DNA from: Stentor roeselii
Taxonomy: Eukaryota > Ciliophora > Heterotrichea > Heterotrichida > Stentoridae
Length of the DNA stretch: 44,276 bases
NCBI GenBank assembly: GCA_006503475.1
Contig: RSEH01000306.1
Coordinates: 1-44,276 of the forward strand
Direction: 5' to 3'
This document shows positions 1 through 10,436 of the stretch, piece by piece. Each line of letters starts with the position of its first letter. The first letter of the stretch is position 1. The notes below the pieces were generated by a model. It saw only the letters and a list, made by a program, of their open reading frames with translations. It had not been told where the DNA came from and searched no databases. The position numbers and the translations under genes were made by a program.

Positions 1-515
1 AATTTATTATATGTATTGATTATCTTCTCTTCTAATTTATATAATATCTACATAATAACTATATCTCTCAATTTATTTCTCAGAATAAATAATTGATATT
101 AAAAGATCATGAAGATTTTCAACAAAGTAATCATATCAAGAGCATCATTATAAAAATTGAATATTTTAGAAATTTATTTGTTATGCCAAACTATCCAATA
201 TTTAAAATCGAACTGAAAAGAAGAAAACCTATAAGTTATATAAAAACATTTCCAGTTAGTTTTCTTCCTATTCTCTGATTTGTTTATCAATAAATAGCTC
301 CAATAACATAACATCGAAATTCATTGATTATTAATTTCACATTTAAAGTAATGATACTCTAATCCTTGTAACTCTATAATCTACCTATTAAACCGTCTCC
401 AGTCCCAAACCCCAACTTTTTCATCCTTTAATCAATTCTTATTTATCTTCCTCCATTCCTACAAATAAATCTTACAATAAATTAAAAAACACTAACCTTC
501 TTTAATTCATTACTA
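1..515. other. Intergenic, no gene seen
   Basis: AT-rich sequence with scattered stops in all frames. A 61-codon open frame at 93-278 has no recognisable domain and ordinary AT-driven composition, so I do not call it. Positions 340-515, just past the 3' end of the first gene, are C- and A-rich on the top strand, as are the other left-hand flanks in this window. Confidence 0.6.
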
Positions 516-1400
516 TTAAAACGAAACAAGCTGCCACTTATCCTTATCCTTCAAAGTAACGACACATCCTCTATCATGCGGATCTTCACTGGCACAACAA
601 GACCAAATCATCCTGTCCAAAGCATGATTAAACCCAAAAATTCCATCATGTCTAGTTTTTTTCACTAAATTTTTTTTCCCAGTAGCAGAAGTATCAGGTT
701 TAAACCTTTCCTCAACAACTCCATAAAACTCTTCCTGTTTATCCTTTTCCTTCCTTTCCTTTAAAATTTTCTGAACTAAAGCCGAAGCTTTTTCCCTGCT
801 GATATCAGGGTGTTGATGAAGAACATTTTTCAAGATCTCATTTTTTTCATTCAAGTCGTTTTCCTTGCTGTTCCTTGCTTGACTCAAGATAATAACCTGC
901 CTTTCAAAAGGTTTCGTATAAGGTTTATTTGACAAGATTTCTCTTGCTCTTTGGGCTGAATTGTTCCGGGCTTTCAAGTTGACTTTGAAGTGGTTGTCTT
1001 TGTGTTCTTTTGACGAGTACTCGACTGAGACGTTCCACCCAGTGTATCGATTTCGAGTGTCGACCCCTTCGTACAACTTCGGATGTGAAGGAAGCGGGTT
1101 CGAAATGTCTCGAAGGCCTTTGCGGATCTCAAGGTGAAGTTGAGGAGTTGAGACTTGCTGATGGTATTCTTTTGTCTTGTCGAGAAGAACACTTGGGTTC
1201 CATTTTGAAGGGTTTACTCCTAGGATGTCGCTTTGAACTGAAAGTTTCACGTCTGAACGAATTCCACGAGCTCGAAGGGGCATGTTGTTTGAATCGAATG
1301 CGGGAATGTGCTTGGAGAAGTTGATTTGGTCACAGTAGATTGTCCCTACCTTGCTTTTTTCGATACGTCTTTGAGAGGCTTCTTGACGGAGTTCTTGCAT
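516..1400 (-). CDS. Hypothetical protein with C-terminal WSCC...GC motif
   Basis: The protein has 294 residues and starts at MQELRQEASQRR. I do not recognise a named family. The body is basic and hydrophilic with no signal peptide or membrane segment. A Lys/Glu-rich helical stretch lies at about residues 185-225. The last ~40 residues hold a compact cluster, W-S-C-C, then G-C about ten residues later, then a conserved-looking Trp. Cys arrangements of this kind (WxCC ... GC) recur at the ends of ciliate and other protist proteins and could bind a metal, but that is inference. The ATG is preceded by an AT-rich spacer, and the next gene on the same strand ends 95 bp upstream, so this is probably an independent gene. 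The uninterrupted frame and sensible composition make it a confident gene; its function is unknown. Confidence 0.8.
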   Translation of the reverse strand: MQELRQEASQRRIEKSKVGTIYCDQINFSKHIPAFDSNNMPLRARGIRSDVKLSVQSDILGVNPSKWNPSVLLDKTKEYHQQVSTPQLHLEIRKGLRDISNPLPSHPKLYEGVDTRNRYTGWNVSVEYSSKEHKDNHFKVNLKARNNSAQRAREILSNKPYTKPFERQVIILSQARNSKENDLNEKNEILKNVLHQHPDISREKASALVQKILKERKEKDKQEEFYGVVEERFKPDTSATGKKNLVKKTRHDGIFGFNHALDRMIWSCCASEDPHDRGCVVTLKDKDKWQLVSF

Positions 1401-1495
1401 TTAAATAAGAAGAATAATTGGAAATGGTTTATGGGGATTCGATGAGAAGGATTAGGTGAGAACTGGATGAAGATTGAAGGTTTAACTAATTTAAA

Positions 1496-2035
1496 TTAAC
1501 GATTTTTGTGTTTCTTTTGTGCATGCTTTACTAGGATTTTGCGCCCATTGAACTCAGCATTATTCATCTTGTCTATTGCTTTTTTAGCTTGAAGACTGGT
1601 TCGAAACTGTAAAAATCCGAAGCCCTTGCTTCTTTCATCGATATCTTTGGGGATGTCCACCCTAACAACCTCTCCAAAAGGCGCGAAAGCATCTCTAAGC
1701 TGTTGCCAAGTGACAGAATAAGGCAAGTTCTTCACATAAACCTGGTTCGACTTACGCGACGACCTAGTCACTTTAAAACCTGTATTTTCTCTTACCTCAA
1801 CAGCTTCACCTCGCAATTCAAGCCCATCAAGCTGCTGAATCGCGCGCTCTGCTTCTAAAAATGATGAATAAACAACAACTGCAGAAGACTTTTCACTATT
1901 CTTCTCAGATACTATCTCGACTTTCACCACTTCCCCTGCCCGGTTCATGAATTTCTTTACTTCTCGCCAGTCTGTCTTGAGGGGAAGGTTCGAAAGAACT
2001 ACTTTTCTTGAGCTTCGATTTGGAAATGAGGACAT
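1496..2035 (-). CDS. RNA-binding protein with two RRM domains
   Basis: The protein has 179 residues and consists almost entirely of two RNA recognition motifs. RRM1 spans about residues 10-85 with a weak RNP2 (VVLSNLP) and a degenerate RNP1 (SSAVVVYSS). RRM2 spans about 97-173 with good RNP2 (VYVKNLP) and RNP1 (KGFGFLQF) sequences, including the aromatic residues that stack on RNA bases. The basic tail ends KKHKNR. The layout resembles small hnRNP-M/Gbp2-type or SR-like proteins that bind mRNA in the nucleus; the exact orthologue cannot be named. RRM1 lacks the aromatic RNP1 residues, so RRM2 probably does most of the RNA contact. The start at MSSFPNRSSRK places RRM1 at the usual distance from the N-terminus. 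Confidence 0.93.
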   Translation of the reverse strand: MSSFPNRSSRKVVLSNLPLKTDWREVKKFMNRAGEVVKVEIVSEKNSEKSSAVVVYSSFLEAERAIQQLDGLELRGEAVEVRENTGFKVTRSSRKSNQVYVKNLPYSVTWQQLRDAFAPFGEVVRVDIPKDIDERSKGFGFLQFRTSLQAKKAIDKMNNAEFNGRKILVKHAQKKHKNR

Positions 2036-3646
2036 TTTATTCCAGGTGGCAGAGAAGGATTGTAGGATAGAGAGGCTTGCTTAGGGGTTTGGGGATGTTT
2101 CGCGGGAATTCTGCTGGGTTGCGTAGAGGCTTGTGTGAATTTAAAATGATATAAGATTTTAATGAAATTTGTTTGGGTGTTTTGGGTCATTTTTATTGGA
2201 GAGTGTTGGGTATCAGGATAGTTTTTTTGATAAGATGATTCTTTTGAAATTGATGGTATTAAAACTGTAGATTTCAAAATTAGAGTTTTAGATAATTTAG
2301 GTGTGAGATTTAGATTTTGGGTAATTTAGGTCATTATTAAATATTTTTGATATTTATCAATCATTTCATGAAATCGCGAGTGATAAGGAAAATTTTAAAA
2401 GTAATCAAGAAAGATATTTCTAGAATTTTTCAATTAAATGAAAATTAGTCTAATAATTCAATATGAATTCATTTGAGTGAGTAATGCGAACTTTATGATT
2501 TTTTATATGTTCACATATAAATAAGATAATAAATAACCAACTAAGGAATGTTTTATTATAATTTCAGTTGGAAAATCTAAAGAATTTAGATTTTATTATA
2601 GATATTGATTGAAATGATTCCTAATGCTAGTAATTTATAGATTATTATTGTATGTTTCTTTTTCTGAAAATATTAAAAATGTGTAGGAGATCTACTGGAG
2701 CAGTCTTTTTAGGCTTAGTCAATGAGAGTTAAATAAAAATAAGAATAATCAATGAACCATAATGAAAAATTTTTATAAATTATCAAATATTAGGCTTTTT
2801 AGTGGTAAGAGTAGCTTAAATTTTCATTATTGTTGGTTTAATAAACCAGAAAAAAAATTGATATGCTTGATGATTAAAAAAAATAAAGATAGTTTGTTTA
2901 TTTTATTAAAATAATCTGAATAGCAATTAAATTGTCGATATCAATATAGTAATAATATCACAATTTATCAAGTTTACTATTTTATAAACATTAACTTGTG
3001 ATATCAGAGATACAAATCCTTAAGTTTGAGAAATTTATAATTCTAATTATAAGGTACAAGATGCTAATAATTTACGCCACAGAATAAATATTTAGATATA
3101 AACTAATTTAATGTTTGTTTCATTAATCAAAGAAAATATGAAGCTTTTACTTATTTAGTATTCCTAATCACATAATAAAACAATTTCAAAGATAAATTTT
3201 TGTGAAAAAAAATACATTAGATATCAAAAATAATGAACTATGTGGATTTAATAACAATACTGATCCTAGTAAATAATTCGAAGATTTATTTGAAAAATGG
3301 ATTCATAATTAGGACTTTATTTATAGTTAATAGAGGAGGTAACAATGAATTTTTTTATAATTGGTAATGACCACTGGATTATCTATGAAATAATTTCTCT
3401 GATTTCCATTTATATATCAAGTACTTCAATTTCAAACCTTCAGAAATATAATTAATCATAATAGGTCTTTTAATTTCTAACACATGACCAACGAATCACC
3501 AATTTTCCATTCCCTAAACTTTCAATAAAAATTCCTGAACCAATCTAATCCAAAACAATTCCAAATCCCCCCATAAATCTCCTCTTCCAAATCAAACCCT
3601 ACTCCTCTACAACTAACTTCAACCTCCTCTTCAGATGAAAAACTAC
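2036..3646. other. 1.6-kb intergenic spacer
   Basis: No coding frame or RNA gene can be supported. The first ~300 bases are G- and T-rich on the top strand, the middle is very AT-rich, and the last ~170 bases (3480-3646) are C- and A-rich. This G/T-to-A/C order recurs in other spacers here. A 92-codon frame at 1999-2277 overlaps the RRM gene start and looks incidental. Confidence 0.6.
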
Positions 3647-4288
3647 TTAAGAAATTATGCATTCACATATCTTTCTCGCATTAGATTCATTACTAGCTTC
3701 AACCAAGCTATGAATCTGGTCCTTTAGTTCAAAATTTTCATTCTTTTGCTTTAAAATTTCGTTTTGGCTTTCCACGATTTTCCTATTGGCCAAAGCCAAA
3801 TCGCACTTGATTTTATTCAATTCATTATAAATCAAGTGCATCGGCTTCTCCGGGTAATCCGGAAGCGTTTTAGCCCTATTTCTCACTTCATTCGTCTTTT
3901 CAGCAGTGGCTTCTTCAGCGATAAGTGAAGTTTTTTTCGAAAAGTTGACTGAACAGAACTCTCTTGTCGTTGTTCTAAGCTCATTGATTTTTTCTGAGCA
4001 GTCTTTTTTCAGCTCTTGGTTCTTTTTCTTGATGCTCGTGATCAAAGATGTGTCGTTCAAAGAAATCATTGAATTTTCTGGCTGCTGGATTGAAACTGAC
4101 TCGTCAATTTTAGAATAGTCTTCAGAATCTTCGCTGAATGAACTTCCTCGGGAAATTTCTGAGAGCTGGTTCAATGTTTTCATCAAATCGTCTGTCATGT
4201 CAAGGCCTGACTCGTGGGAGGCTTGTTGGAGTTTAACAACTCGATCTGTCACTTCTGCAAGGAAAGTTTTAGAAGATCTTCGCTTCAT
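3647..4288 (-). CDS. Small coiled-coil protein, hypothetical
   Basis: The protein has 213 residues. The N-terminus is basic (MKRRSSKTF) and is followed by a helical segment, a Ser/Asp-rich linker at about 47-75 and two helical stretches. The stronger one is at about 155-200 and shows heptad spacing (LALANRKIVESQNEILKQKN). There are no catalytic motifs, membrane segments or signal peptide. It could be a cytoskeletal or basal-body-associated adaptor like many short ciliate coiled-coil proteins, but the sequence shows nothing beyond coiled-coil potential. It ends in a Cys-containing tail (KICECIIS). It stands alone, with 1.6 kb on its 3' side and 0.87 kb on its 5' side. Confidence 0.75.
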   Translation of the reverse strand: MKRRSSKTFLAEVTDRVVKLQQASHESGLDMTDDLMKTLNQLSEISRGSSFSEDSEDYSKIDESVSIQQPENSMISLNDTSLITSIKKKNQELKKDCSEKINELRTTTREFCSVNFSKKTSLIAEEATAEKTNEVRNRAKTLPDYPEKPMHLIYNELNKIKCDLALANRKIVESQNEILKQKNENFELKDQIHSLVEASNESNARKICECIIS

Positions 4289-5156
4289 TTATTATTATTT
4301 AGATTGGCGAGATGATTCGATTTGGATGTATTGTTTAATTGTAGGTTAAGGAACATGGGCTTTGAATGGTTGGGAAATTTTTTGGTTTTAGAATATGGTA
4401 AAGGATTAGAAATAGAGAATTTAAATAGAAGATTTAGAAATGATAGAGAATTTTTGTTTTTTGGAAGGAAGGGGTTATTGAAATAATAGGGATTTATTTG
4501 GTTTGGAATGAAATAGTTATTTTTTAGGATTTTAGTGAGTTTTTAGTATTTAGTATTGGATGGGTTTTAATGAAATTTATGTATTATTCAACTTGAAGAA
4601 TTTTTATTAGTTTTTGGTTATTTATATGCATATTAATGGTTTTCTGAGGTTTGCATCTTGAAAGATTCGCAAGTTTATAAAATATTTACTTAAATTTAAT
4701 CATTTACGAATAATAATTACTAAATTCGATTACACTAATAACTTCACAACAGATTCTTCAAAAATATACGAAAATGAAAACATAATATTGAAACACTTAT
4801 AATTCAAAAATCGAACCAAAAACAGTTCTTCCTCAATTTTCCTAGTCCCAGTCTAAAAGGTCAATGTCTTAAACCTTCAAACCCAAACAACTTTCTCAGA
4901 AACCCAGCAATAAATAAAATTCAGGGAAGTAAAAACATAAAAATTCCAAGTCTAATACAAAAATCCACAGAAAATATAAAATTCCATCAAAAAACCTCTT
5001 ATTTTAATTTAAATCGCTTAAAAATCTTCAAAAACTTAAGGAATCACCAAACAACTCTAAACAGAACCTAATAAACCACTTAAAACAAAAGGCTTCAATT
5101 TTTAAATAGAAATTGTTTGAGACCCATTCCTTATTTCCAGCCATTAATTACTTATA
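4289..5156. other. Bidirectional intergenic spacer
   Basis: This spacer lies between two divergent genes and has no supported gene. Top-strand composition runs from G/T-rich next to the left gene (4330-4620) to A/C-rich next to the right gene (4720-5110). Both promoters must lie here. The sequence just before the right-hand ATG is TTATAATGG. Confidence 0.55.
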
Positions 5157-5630
5157 ATGGACTCCAAACCAGACGAAAAAGAAAGAAGCCTGAGTCTTCC
5201 TTCTCCTATCTTTCTATCAACAGTTTCTAAACCAAGGACCAGACCTCATCCGTCTTGTGACATCTGTGGATTAATATTTTACAAAGAACATGAACTAAAA
5301 ATGCACTTGGATGAAGCTCAGTGGGCTAGCTATCAAGAAGAAGTTTACAATGAATGCTTTAAATGCAATGAATGTTGCATGTTTTTCAAGTCGGAGCGCG
5401 GATATAAACAGCATGTGGTAAAAATTCATTCTGAAAAACACATGCATTTAAAGTGCAAGATTTGCAAAAAAAAATTTAAAAATAAGTCCGCAGTTAAATT
5501 TCACAAGAAGCAAGCACATATGAAAGAAATTCGAGGGGAGTGCCCGATATGTGGAAAAGAATTTTACAACAAGTACCTTCTTCCCAAGCACATCGAAAAA
5601 TGCAAAAACGAGCTGATTAATAAACTTTAG
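5157..5630 (+). CDS. C2H2-type zinc-finger protein
   Basis: The protein has 157 residues and four consecutive Cys2-His2-like units in the C-terminal three quarters. Finger 1 (CDICGLIFYKEHELKMHL, about 38-55) has the Cys pair and one His but no clear second His. Fingers 2 (CNECCMFF...HVVKIH) and 3 (CKICKKKF...HKKQAH) are complete C-x2-C-x12-H-x4-H units. Finger 4 (CPICGKEF...HIEKC) is C2HC. Consensus Phe and Leu core residues are present. Linkers do not match the TGEKP type, so single-finger DNA recognition cannot be predicted; such short proteins may bind DNA, RNA or protein. The first ~33 residues are Ser/Pro/Lys-rich. The start at TTATAATGG resembles the context of two other + strand genes here (18563, 25739). 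Confidence 0.92.
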   Translation: MDSKPDEKERSLSLPSPIFLSTVSKPRTRPHPSCDICGLIFYKEHELKMHLDEAQWASYQEEVYNECFKCNECCMFFKSERGYKQHVVKIHSEKHMHLKCKICKKKFKNKSAVKFHKKQAHMKEIRGECPICGKEFYNKYLLPKHIEKCKNELINKL

Positions 5631-5912
5631 GAAAAAATTTACGATGATTATTCGTCTAAAAATTAGATTCTAAAATATGTCAACATATATTAGGTTTAAT
5701 GGCTAGTAGAATTATGGAAATTTGAATATTTGTCTCGGTATCTAAAGAAATGGAGACCTTAAGAAAGCTCTCTTATTAATTTATAATATTTCCTCACCCA
5801 ATCCTAATCCAGAACAAAGAATAATTCAAAAGCTTCACGTATAAAAAAATATAAAAATAACCTACCTATATCTATTTCAAAGACATTATCTACACTAGAT
5901 ATCTTTACATTA

Positions 5913-7082
5913 TCAATCCTGGTCCTCACTTTCAGATGAATAAGAAGATTCACTTTCCTCTTCCTGACTTTCCTCCAACTCATTCAAATTGAGTTTCGGG
6001 ACAATTTCAGGTTTTTTGACATCAACAGGTCTTCCACTGACCAAGTCTTCATTTTCACTGTCATCGACGACAGGTTCATCACAAGTGAGAATTCTTTTCT
6101 TTTTTTCTTTATGAACGTCTTGCTGATAGACCTCCTCAACAGGGTACCCTCGATTTTTCAATGCGACGACAAGTCTCACAAGTTTCTTTTCCTTCCTCGA
6201 CAAATGTTTGATATCTTTCCGCATTTCCTCACAAACCTTAATCAAATGTTGATTCTCAGAAACAAGGTACTTCCAAGAGTTCTCATCAGTTGGAACCTCT
6301 TCCATTTCAATTTTGCTTAATTTTATAAGTTTATCTTGAAGGTCCATATATCTTGATTCACGGTCTTCTAAACTTCTGCTGATTTCCACGTTTTCCTTCG
6401 CAAGTTTTTCAATCTTTTTAATCAAAAACTTTTTCTGTTGTTTATTTTTCAGTAGTTTTTCCCTTAACCCGTTGATTTCATCTTTAAGTTTTTCAATCAC
6501 ATCTTTAGAAAGATCAACTTTTTCAAATTTCATTCTTTGTTCATAAGCCTCTTTGATTTTTTTCAGTAAGGTTCCATAAACTTCATCCTTTTCAATGATT
6601 TCTTCAAAGGCGAGTTGATAAGCTTCGAACCTATTCGATCCCATATGTTTTTCTTTGATTTTTTTAAGAGTTCCTAAAAGTCTCTCTTCGATGACTTTAG
6701 AAGTGTTTTTCCCAGAATTTAAATTTTGAGACAAAAATTTCTGTTTTAGGTTCGAGACCATTTCACTTGGATGCTGGGAAAAAGACGCTTGGGACTTGTT
6801 TTTTGATAGAAGCGAGGTGGAAGTACTGCCGTTTAATGGAGTGGAACTTGTTTTGTAGCTTGACTTTAACTTTATGTTTGAAATTGAACGCTGCTTTGAA
6901 AGACCTTGAACTTGTGCGTAAGGCGACTCTGAGATTATGTCGATCAGGTGCGTTTTCGTGATTTTTGGCTTTGGTGGCTGTGCGATTAACCCGGATTTCG
7001 CCCTTCTTGTCCCTTTTTTTAAGCTTTTGAAGCTACTGTGAAAGGCTTCTTCTCCTGGATTGTCTCCACTAAAATAGCTCAT
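5913..7082 (-). CDS. TSNAXIP1-N-like coiled-coil protein
   Basis: The protein has 389 residues. A basic, Ser-rich N-terminal ~150 residues precedes a helical region of about 150-320, then an acidic Glu/Ser tail (ESQEEESESSYSSESEDQD). The start of the helical part (AYQLAFEEIIEKDEVYGTLL) followed by IKEAYE matches the pattern I associate with the N-terminal domain of translin-associated factor X-interacting protein 1. Near the end, a G-Y-P-V-E-E-V-Y segment also recurs in ciliate members as I recall them. Members of that family occur mostly in ciliated organisms, so an axonemal or basal-body role is plausible but inferred. It is a single-exon frame. The 5' flank contains two TTGTAGTGAAAAA copies near 7200-7235. 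Confidence 0.72.
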   Translation of the reverse strand: MSYFSGDNPGEEAFHSSFKSLKKGTRRAKSGLIAQPPKPKITKTHLIDIISESPYAQVQGLSKQRSISNIKLKSSYKTSSTPLNGSTSTSLLSKNKSQASFSQHPSEMVSNLKQKFLSQNLNSGKNTSKVIEERLLGTLKKIKEKHMGSNRFEAYQLAFEEIIEKDEVYGTLLKKIKEAYEQRMKFEKVDLSKDVIEKLKDEINGLREKLLKNKQQKKFLIKKIEKLAKENVEISRSLEDRESRYMDLQDKLIKLSKIEMEEVPTDENSWKYLVSENQHLIKVCEEMRKDIKHLSRKEKKLVRLVVALKNRGYPVEEVYQQDVHKEKKKRILTCDEPVVDDSENEDLVSGRPVDVKKPEIVPKLNLNELEESQEEESESSYSSESEDQD

Positions 7083-7224
7083 AATTTATATTCAATTTTA
7101 GGTGTTAGGAAAATAGTTGGTGATAGGAGAGGAAGTTAAAAAAATCGAGAAGGATTGAAAAGTGGGTTGAAAGATTTTTTCGTGAAATAAGAAAAGTTTT
7201 GTAGTGAAAAAAAAAAAGGCTTGT

Positions 7225-7239
7225 AGTGAAAAAATCACT
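7225..7239. other. Small perfect inverted repeat upstream of the 7082 gene
   Basis: AGTGA and TCACT arms of 5 bp surround an A5 loop, about 145 bases upstream of the minus-strand start at 7082. The left arm belongs to the second copy of a TTGTAGTGAAAAA motif (first copy near 7198). It could be a regulatory site or chance in A-rich DNA. Confidence 0.3.
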
Positions 7240-7378
7240 GGCTTTAGATTTAATGGCGAAAAAGTTAAAATAATACGATTTATAAGATTGAATTAAAATT
7301 AATGAATTTTTTTCTTAAATATTGTGAAGTCTAAAAATATCTGATTCTAAAACTCTCAAGAATCTAAACTACATTAAA

Positions 7379-10009
7379 TTAAAACCTTTCCTTTCCAGGA
7401 GTATCAAAATCTCTGATTGCCCGAGTTCTAAACCGCATTGGAGTTTCAACCCTACCAGCGAGGTACTTCTTATAGTTCAAAATTTGTCTTTCACAGAGTC
7501 CCAGTTTCTGAGACACTTCATGAAAAAGTGCAGAATCCTTACCTCTATGTTGTCCATCAATTTTCAACAACTGAAACTGAAAGTCAAGTCTATCTCTTTC
7601 CAAAACCTGCAACTCTTGACTCAAATTTTCTATTTTCGCTTCTTTTTCATTATTTTGATATCCTTCAACTTGATCATTTCTCACTTTTGACCTGTTTTCA
7701 AAGTAATCCGAGTTTCTTTTAAAATTTTTCAAAGTTTGTGACTGGAAACTTCGAGAATCGTTATTTTTAACTGCAGGAGTCACAAGTTCTGACTTCAAAA
7801 TCGAATTTTCTCGTAGAAGGGAATCGATTTGCCCGGAATAAGCCGTCAGATGAACTTGAAGAGCAGAGAGTTCACTTGAAAGTTCCTTGTTTTCGCCTTG
7901 AAAACGAGAAATTTCCAGATTTTTACTGTTAATTTCGCTTTGAAGCGAAAAATTGACTTCTGATAAAAATTTCAACTGGTCTGCTGCTTGTTCTGAAAAT
8001 TCGCAGAGAATATTCGGGTCTGGACTTGCTTTGTTTCGAAGTTTTTTTAGAAGAACTTGGAAAGAATCAGATAAAATTGAAGAAAAACGTGAAAAAGTGT
8101 CTTCTGTGAATGGAAAGTGAGAGAGGATGACTTGGAATGTTGATGAAATTTTGTTTTTATCGGAGAGGGATGAAATTTCTTGGTTTTCTAGTTTGAAACT
8201 CGCCTCGTTTAGCTGTTCTTTAGCGATTTGGAAGCTTTTTTCTTGCTCTTTAAGCTGTTTCTGTAGAAAATTAAGTTCATCAGCAAGTCTCGACTGGTTT
8301 TCAACATGTTCCTTGACTTTATTTTCCAAGAAGTTCTTGTCACCAGCGATAACTTCCTTAAAATAGTTCATAGACTTTTTTTCCTCTTCAATCATTTGTA
8401 GCAAAAACTGATTTTCATTGACAAGTCTAGAAAAATCCTTCATTTTTTCATTTAATTCACAGTTTTCCCCTTTTAATCTTTGAATCTCAACAAAAAGTTT
8501 ATCAACTTCAGAAGCGACTTCATTATTTTTCACATGTAATTCATTTATAAGTTCATTTTGAGAGTTTTCTCTGAATTTTAACTCAAGACTTTCTTTTTTC
8601 AGGTTTTCCAGCTCGGCCTTGCATTGATTCATTTTAAAAACTTCAGATCTGAGGTTTTTTTCTTCCTGGACCCTCTGCCTCAGCTCGAGTTCTAAGGTCT
8701 TGACTTGACTTTCAAGTAAAAGACTGGATTCTTGAATTTTTAGCGACTTTTTAGCCTCCTGTTCGAAACTTTTGGAAAATCGGGACTTTTCCTCGATATT
8801 TGAAAGGTTTTCCATCTCGAGTGAGTGATTTATCACTTTTAATGAAGAAAGCTCTTGGTTTCTGCTGATTACTTCGGACTTCTGTTGGAAAATCAGCTCT
8901 TCTTTCTCGAGAACTGCTTTTTTTAGCTTCTCGATGAGTAAGGAGTTGGAATCAGACTCGCTTTGAAGTTCTTTTAAAGTTTCTGATAAAGTTGCTATGT
9001 TCGCGAGAAGACTTTCACATTTTTTATCGACTTTTTCTTTATCTTCTTTAACTGAAGCTAATTCTTTTTCAGTATTCTGCAGTTTTTCCTTGAAAACAGC
9101 AGAGTTTTTTTGTACTTCTCTTGAAAGTCTGATGTTTTTTTCTAGTTCTTCAGTTAAAGTCTGAATTTCATTCATGCAATTTTTATTTTTTACTTCTTCT
9201 TCTTTAGCCCTTTTCGAAGAATCTTCAAAGTTTTCCTTCATCGTTTGAAAAAGAGTTTCAAGTTCTTTCATTTCAGCCTCCATCTCTATTTCCTTCTGTG
9301 AATGTTCATCAACATAATCAATAAGAGCAGATTTTTCTTCTTCAAGTTTCAAATTTTCTTCTTTCGACTCTTTCAAGCCATTTAAAAGTTTCTGGACCTG
9401 TTTTTCCAGATTTTCTTTTTCACCAAACAAGATTTTTATCTCATTTTCTTTTGACTTTGAAAGATTTCTACTTCTTTCAACTTGACTTTCCAGGTCTTTG
9501 ACGAGATTTTTCAGGTTGGCAAGTTCTCTTCTTGATTCAAGACTAACAGTTTTAACTGAATCTGATTTTTTTCTGTTGATTGAAAGGCTTTCTTCTAAGG
9601 CTTGCTTGAGAATCTCGATGTAGGCTCGTTGTTCTTCGTTGTTTAGCATCTCTGCTCGAAGACTTTCTTCAAGTTGCAGTTTTTCTTTGATCAGTTGAGA
9701 GTATTTCAAAGGAATTGAATCTGGAAAGTCTTCTAATGGACTTGAAGAGTTGGAAAATAGTTGTTGTTCGAGTTTGGATATCTTTTGTTTCGCTTTTTGA
9801 AGGTCTGAAAGGTATGGATTTGATTGACCGAGATGAGATTCTGAGATTGGAAGAGGATGATCTGGGTATATTTCTAAAATTCGCTTTTCGCATAGGTTTT
9901 TGTAGAGTTCTAATGATTTTAACTGCTGGTTTATGCTTCGGTAAGGGTCTGGTGATTGGTTTCTGGTTTTTTTTATCGGAGTCTCGGATTCGGAGTTAAC
10001 GAATTCCAT
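7379..10009 (-). CDS. Large coiled-coil protein
   Basis: The protein has 876 residues, nearly all predicted helix with heptads of Leu/Ile/Val and dense Glu/Lys, from about residue 65 to 835. A short Pro/Ser-containing head (MEFVNSESETPIKK) and a basic tail (RFRTRAIRDFDTPGKERF) flank the rod. There is a possible break near 615-680, where the sequence becomes less charged (SHFPFTEDTFSRFSSILS). There is no motor head or other enzymatic domain. Proteins of this form act as scaffolds or tethers, for example at basal bodies, cortical fibres or Golgi, but similarity between coiled coils is compositional and I would not name an orthologue. The whole 2.6-kb frame is intact with no intron detectable. 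Confidence 0.85.
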   Translation of the reverse strand: MEFVNSESETPIKKTRNQSPDPYRSINQQLKSLELYKNLCEKRILEIYPDHPLPISESHLGQSNPYLSDLQKAKQKISKLEQQLFSNSSSPLEDFPDSIPLKYSQLIKEKLQLEESLRAEMLNNEEQRAYIEILKQALEESLSINRKKSDSVKTVSLESRRELANLKNLVKDLESQVERSRNLSKSKENEIKILFGEKENLEKQVQKLLNGLKESKEENLKLEEEKSALIDYVDEHSQKEIEMEAEMKELETLFQTMKENFEDSSKRAKEEEVKNKNCMNEIQTLTEELEKNIRLSREVQKNSAVFKEKLQNTEKELASVKEDKEKVDKKCESLLANIATLSETLKELQSESDSNSLLIEKLKKAVLEKEELIFQQKSEVISRNQELSSLKVINHSLEMENLSNIEEKSRFSKSFEQEAKKSLKIQESSLLLESQVKTLELELRQRVQEEKNLRSEVFKMNQCKAELENLKKESLELKFRENSQNELINELHVKNNEVASEVDKLFVEIQRLKGENCELNEKMKDFSRLVNENQFLLQMIEEEKKSMNYFKEVIAGDKNFLENKVKEHVENQSRLADELNFLQKQLKEQEKSFQIAKEQLNEASFKLENQEISSLSDKNKISSTFQVILSHFPFTEDTFSRFSSILSDSFQVLLKKLRNKASPDPNILCEFSEQAADQLKFLSEVNFSLQSEINSKNLEISRFQGENKELSSELSALQVHLTAYSGQIDSLLRENSILKSELVTPAVKNNDSRSFQSQTLKNFKRNSDYFENRSKVRNDQVEGYQNNEKEAKIENLSQELQVLERDRLDFQFQLLKIDGQHRGKDSALFHEVSQKLGLCERQILNYKKYLAGRVETPMRFRTRAIRDFDTPGKERF

Positions 10010-10436
10010 TATTTTTGGGATTGAGAAGTTTAAATTTTTTTTGGGTTTTGGGGGGTTAGAGGTTTGGATGTGGTTTGGGAGATTTGGAAAAGTGTTGATG
10101 GAGGTTTAGGGTTTTTGGAATGGTTTAAGGTGGTAGGATTTTATCAGTCTGATTATGGAGTTTGGATGGAATTAGAAGTAGAATTTAACTATGTGGTGTC
10201 ATGCGAAATGATATAAAGTATGTTTGTTTCCAACCTTAATATCTATTCATATACATCAATTTTGGCCTTCCTGACTAGGTTTGATTTTATATGAAAACCC
10301 TATTTGTGGCTAAGGTTAGTTTAAAAGTACAAATGAAGACTGAATATGCTTTGGAATCAAGTGGCTATTATAATATGAAGTGTCTTATAAGAACTTCAAA
10401 CGAGGAAAACCATAAAATGGGATGCAAATATAATAA
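10010..10436. other. Intergenic spacer left of the RNA candidate
   Basis: The first ~180 bases are strongly G/T-rich on the top strand, next to the start of the long coiled-coil gene. The remainder is ordinary AT-rich DNA. An open frame at 10291-10551 runs into the RNA candidate and has no protein-like features. Confidence 0.5.

Noticed and set aside
93-278. 61-codon open frame at the left edge
   Set aside because: AT-driven composition, no domain, and no start context or partner.
1999-2277. 92-codon minus frame upstream of the RRM gene
   Set aside because: It overlaps the RRM start in another frame, and its Pro/Thr/Gln-rich content reflects the A/C-rich flank rather than a protein.
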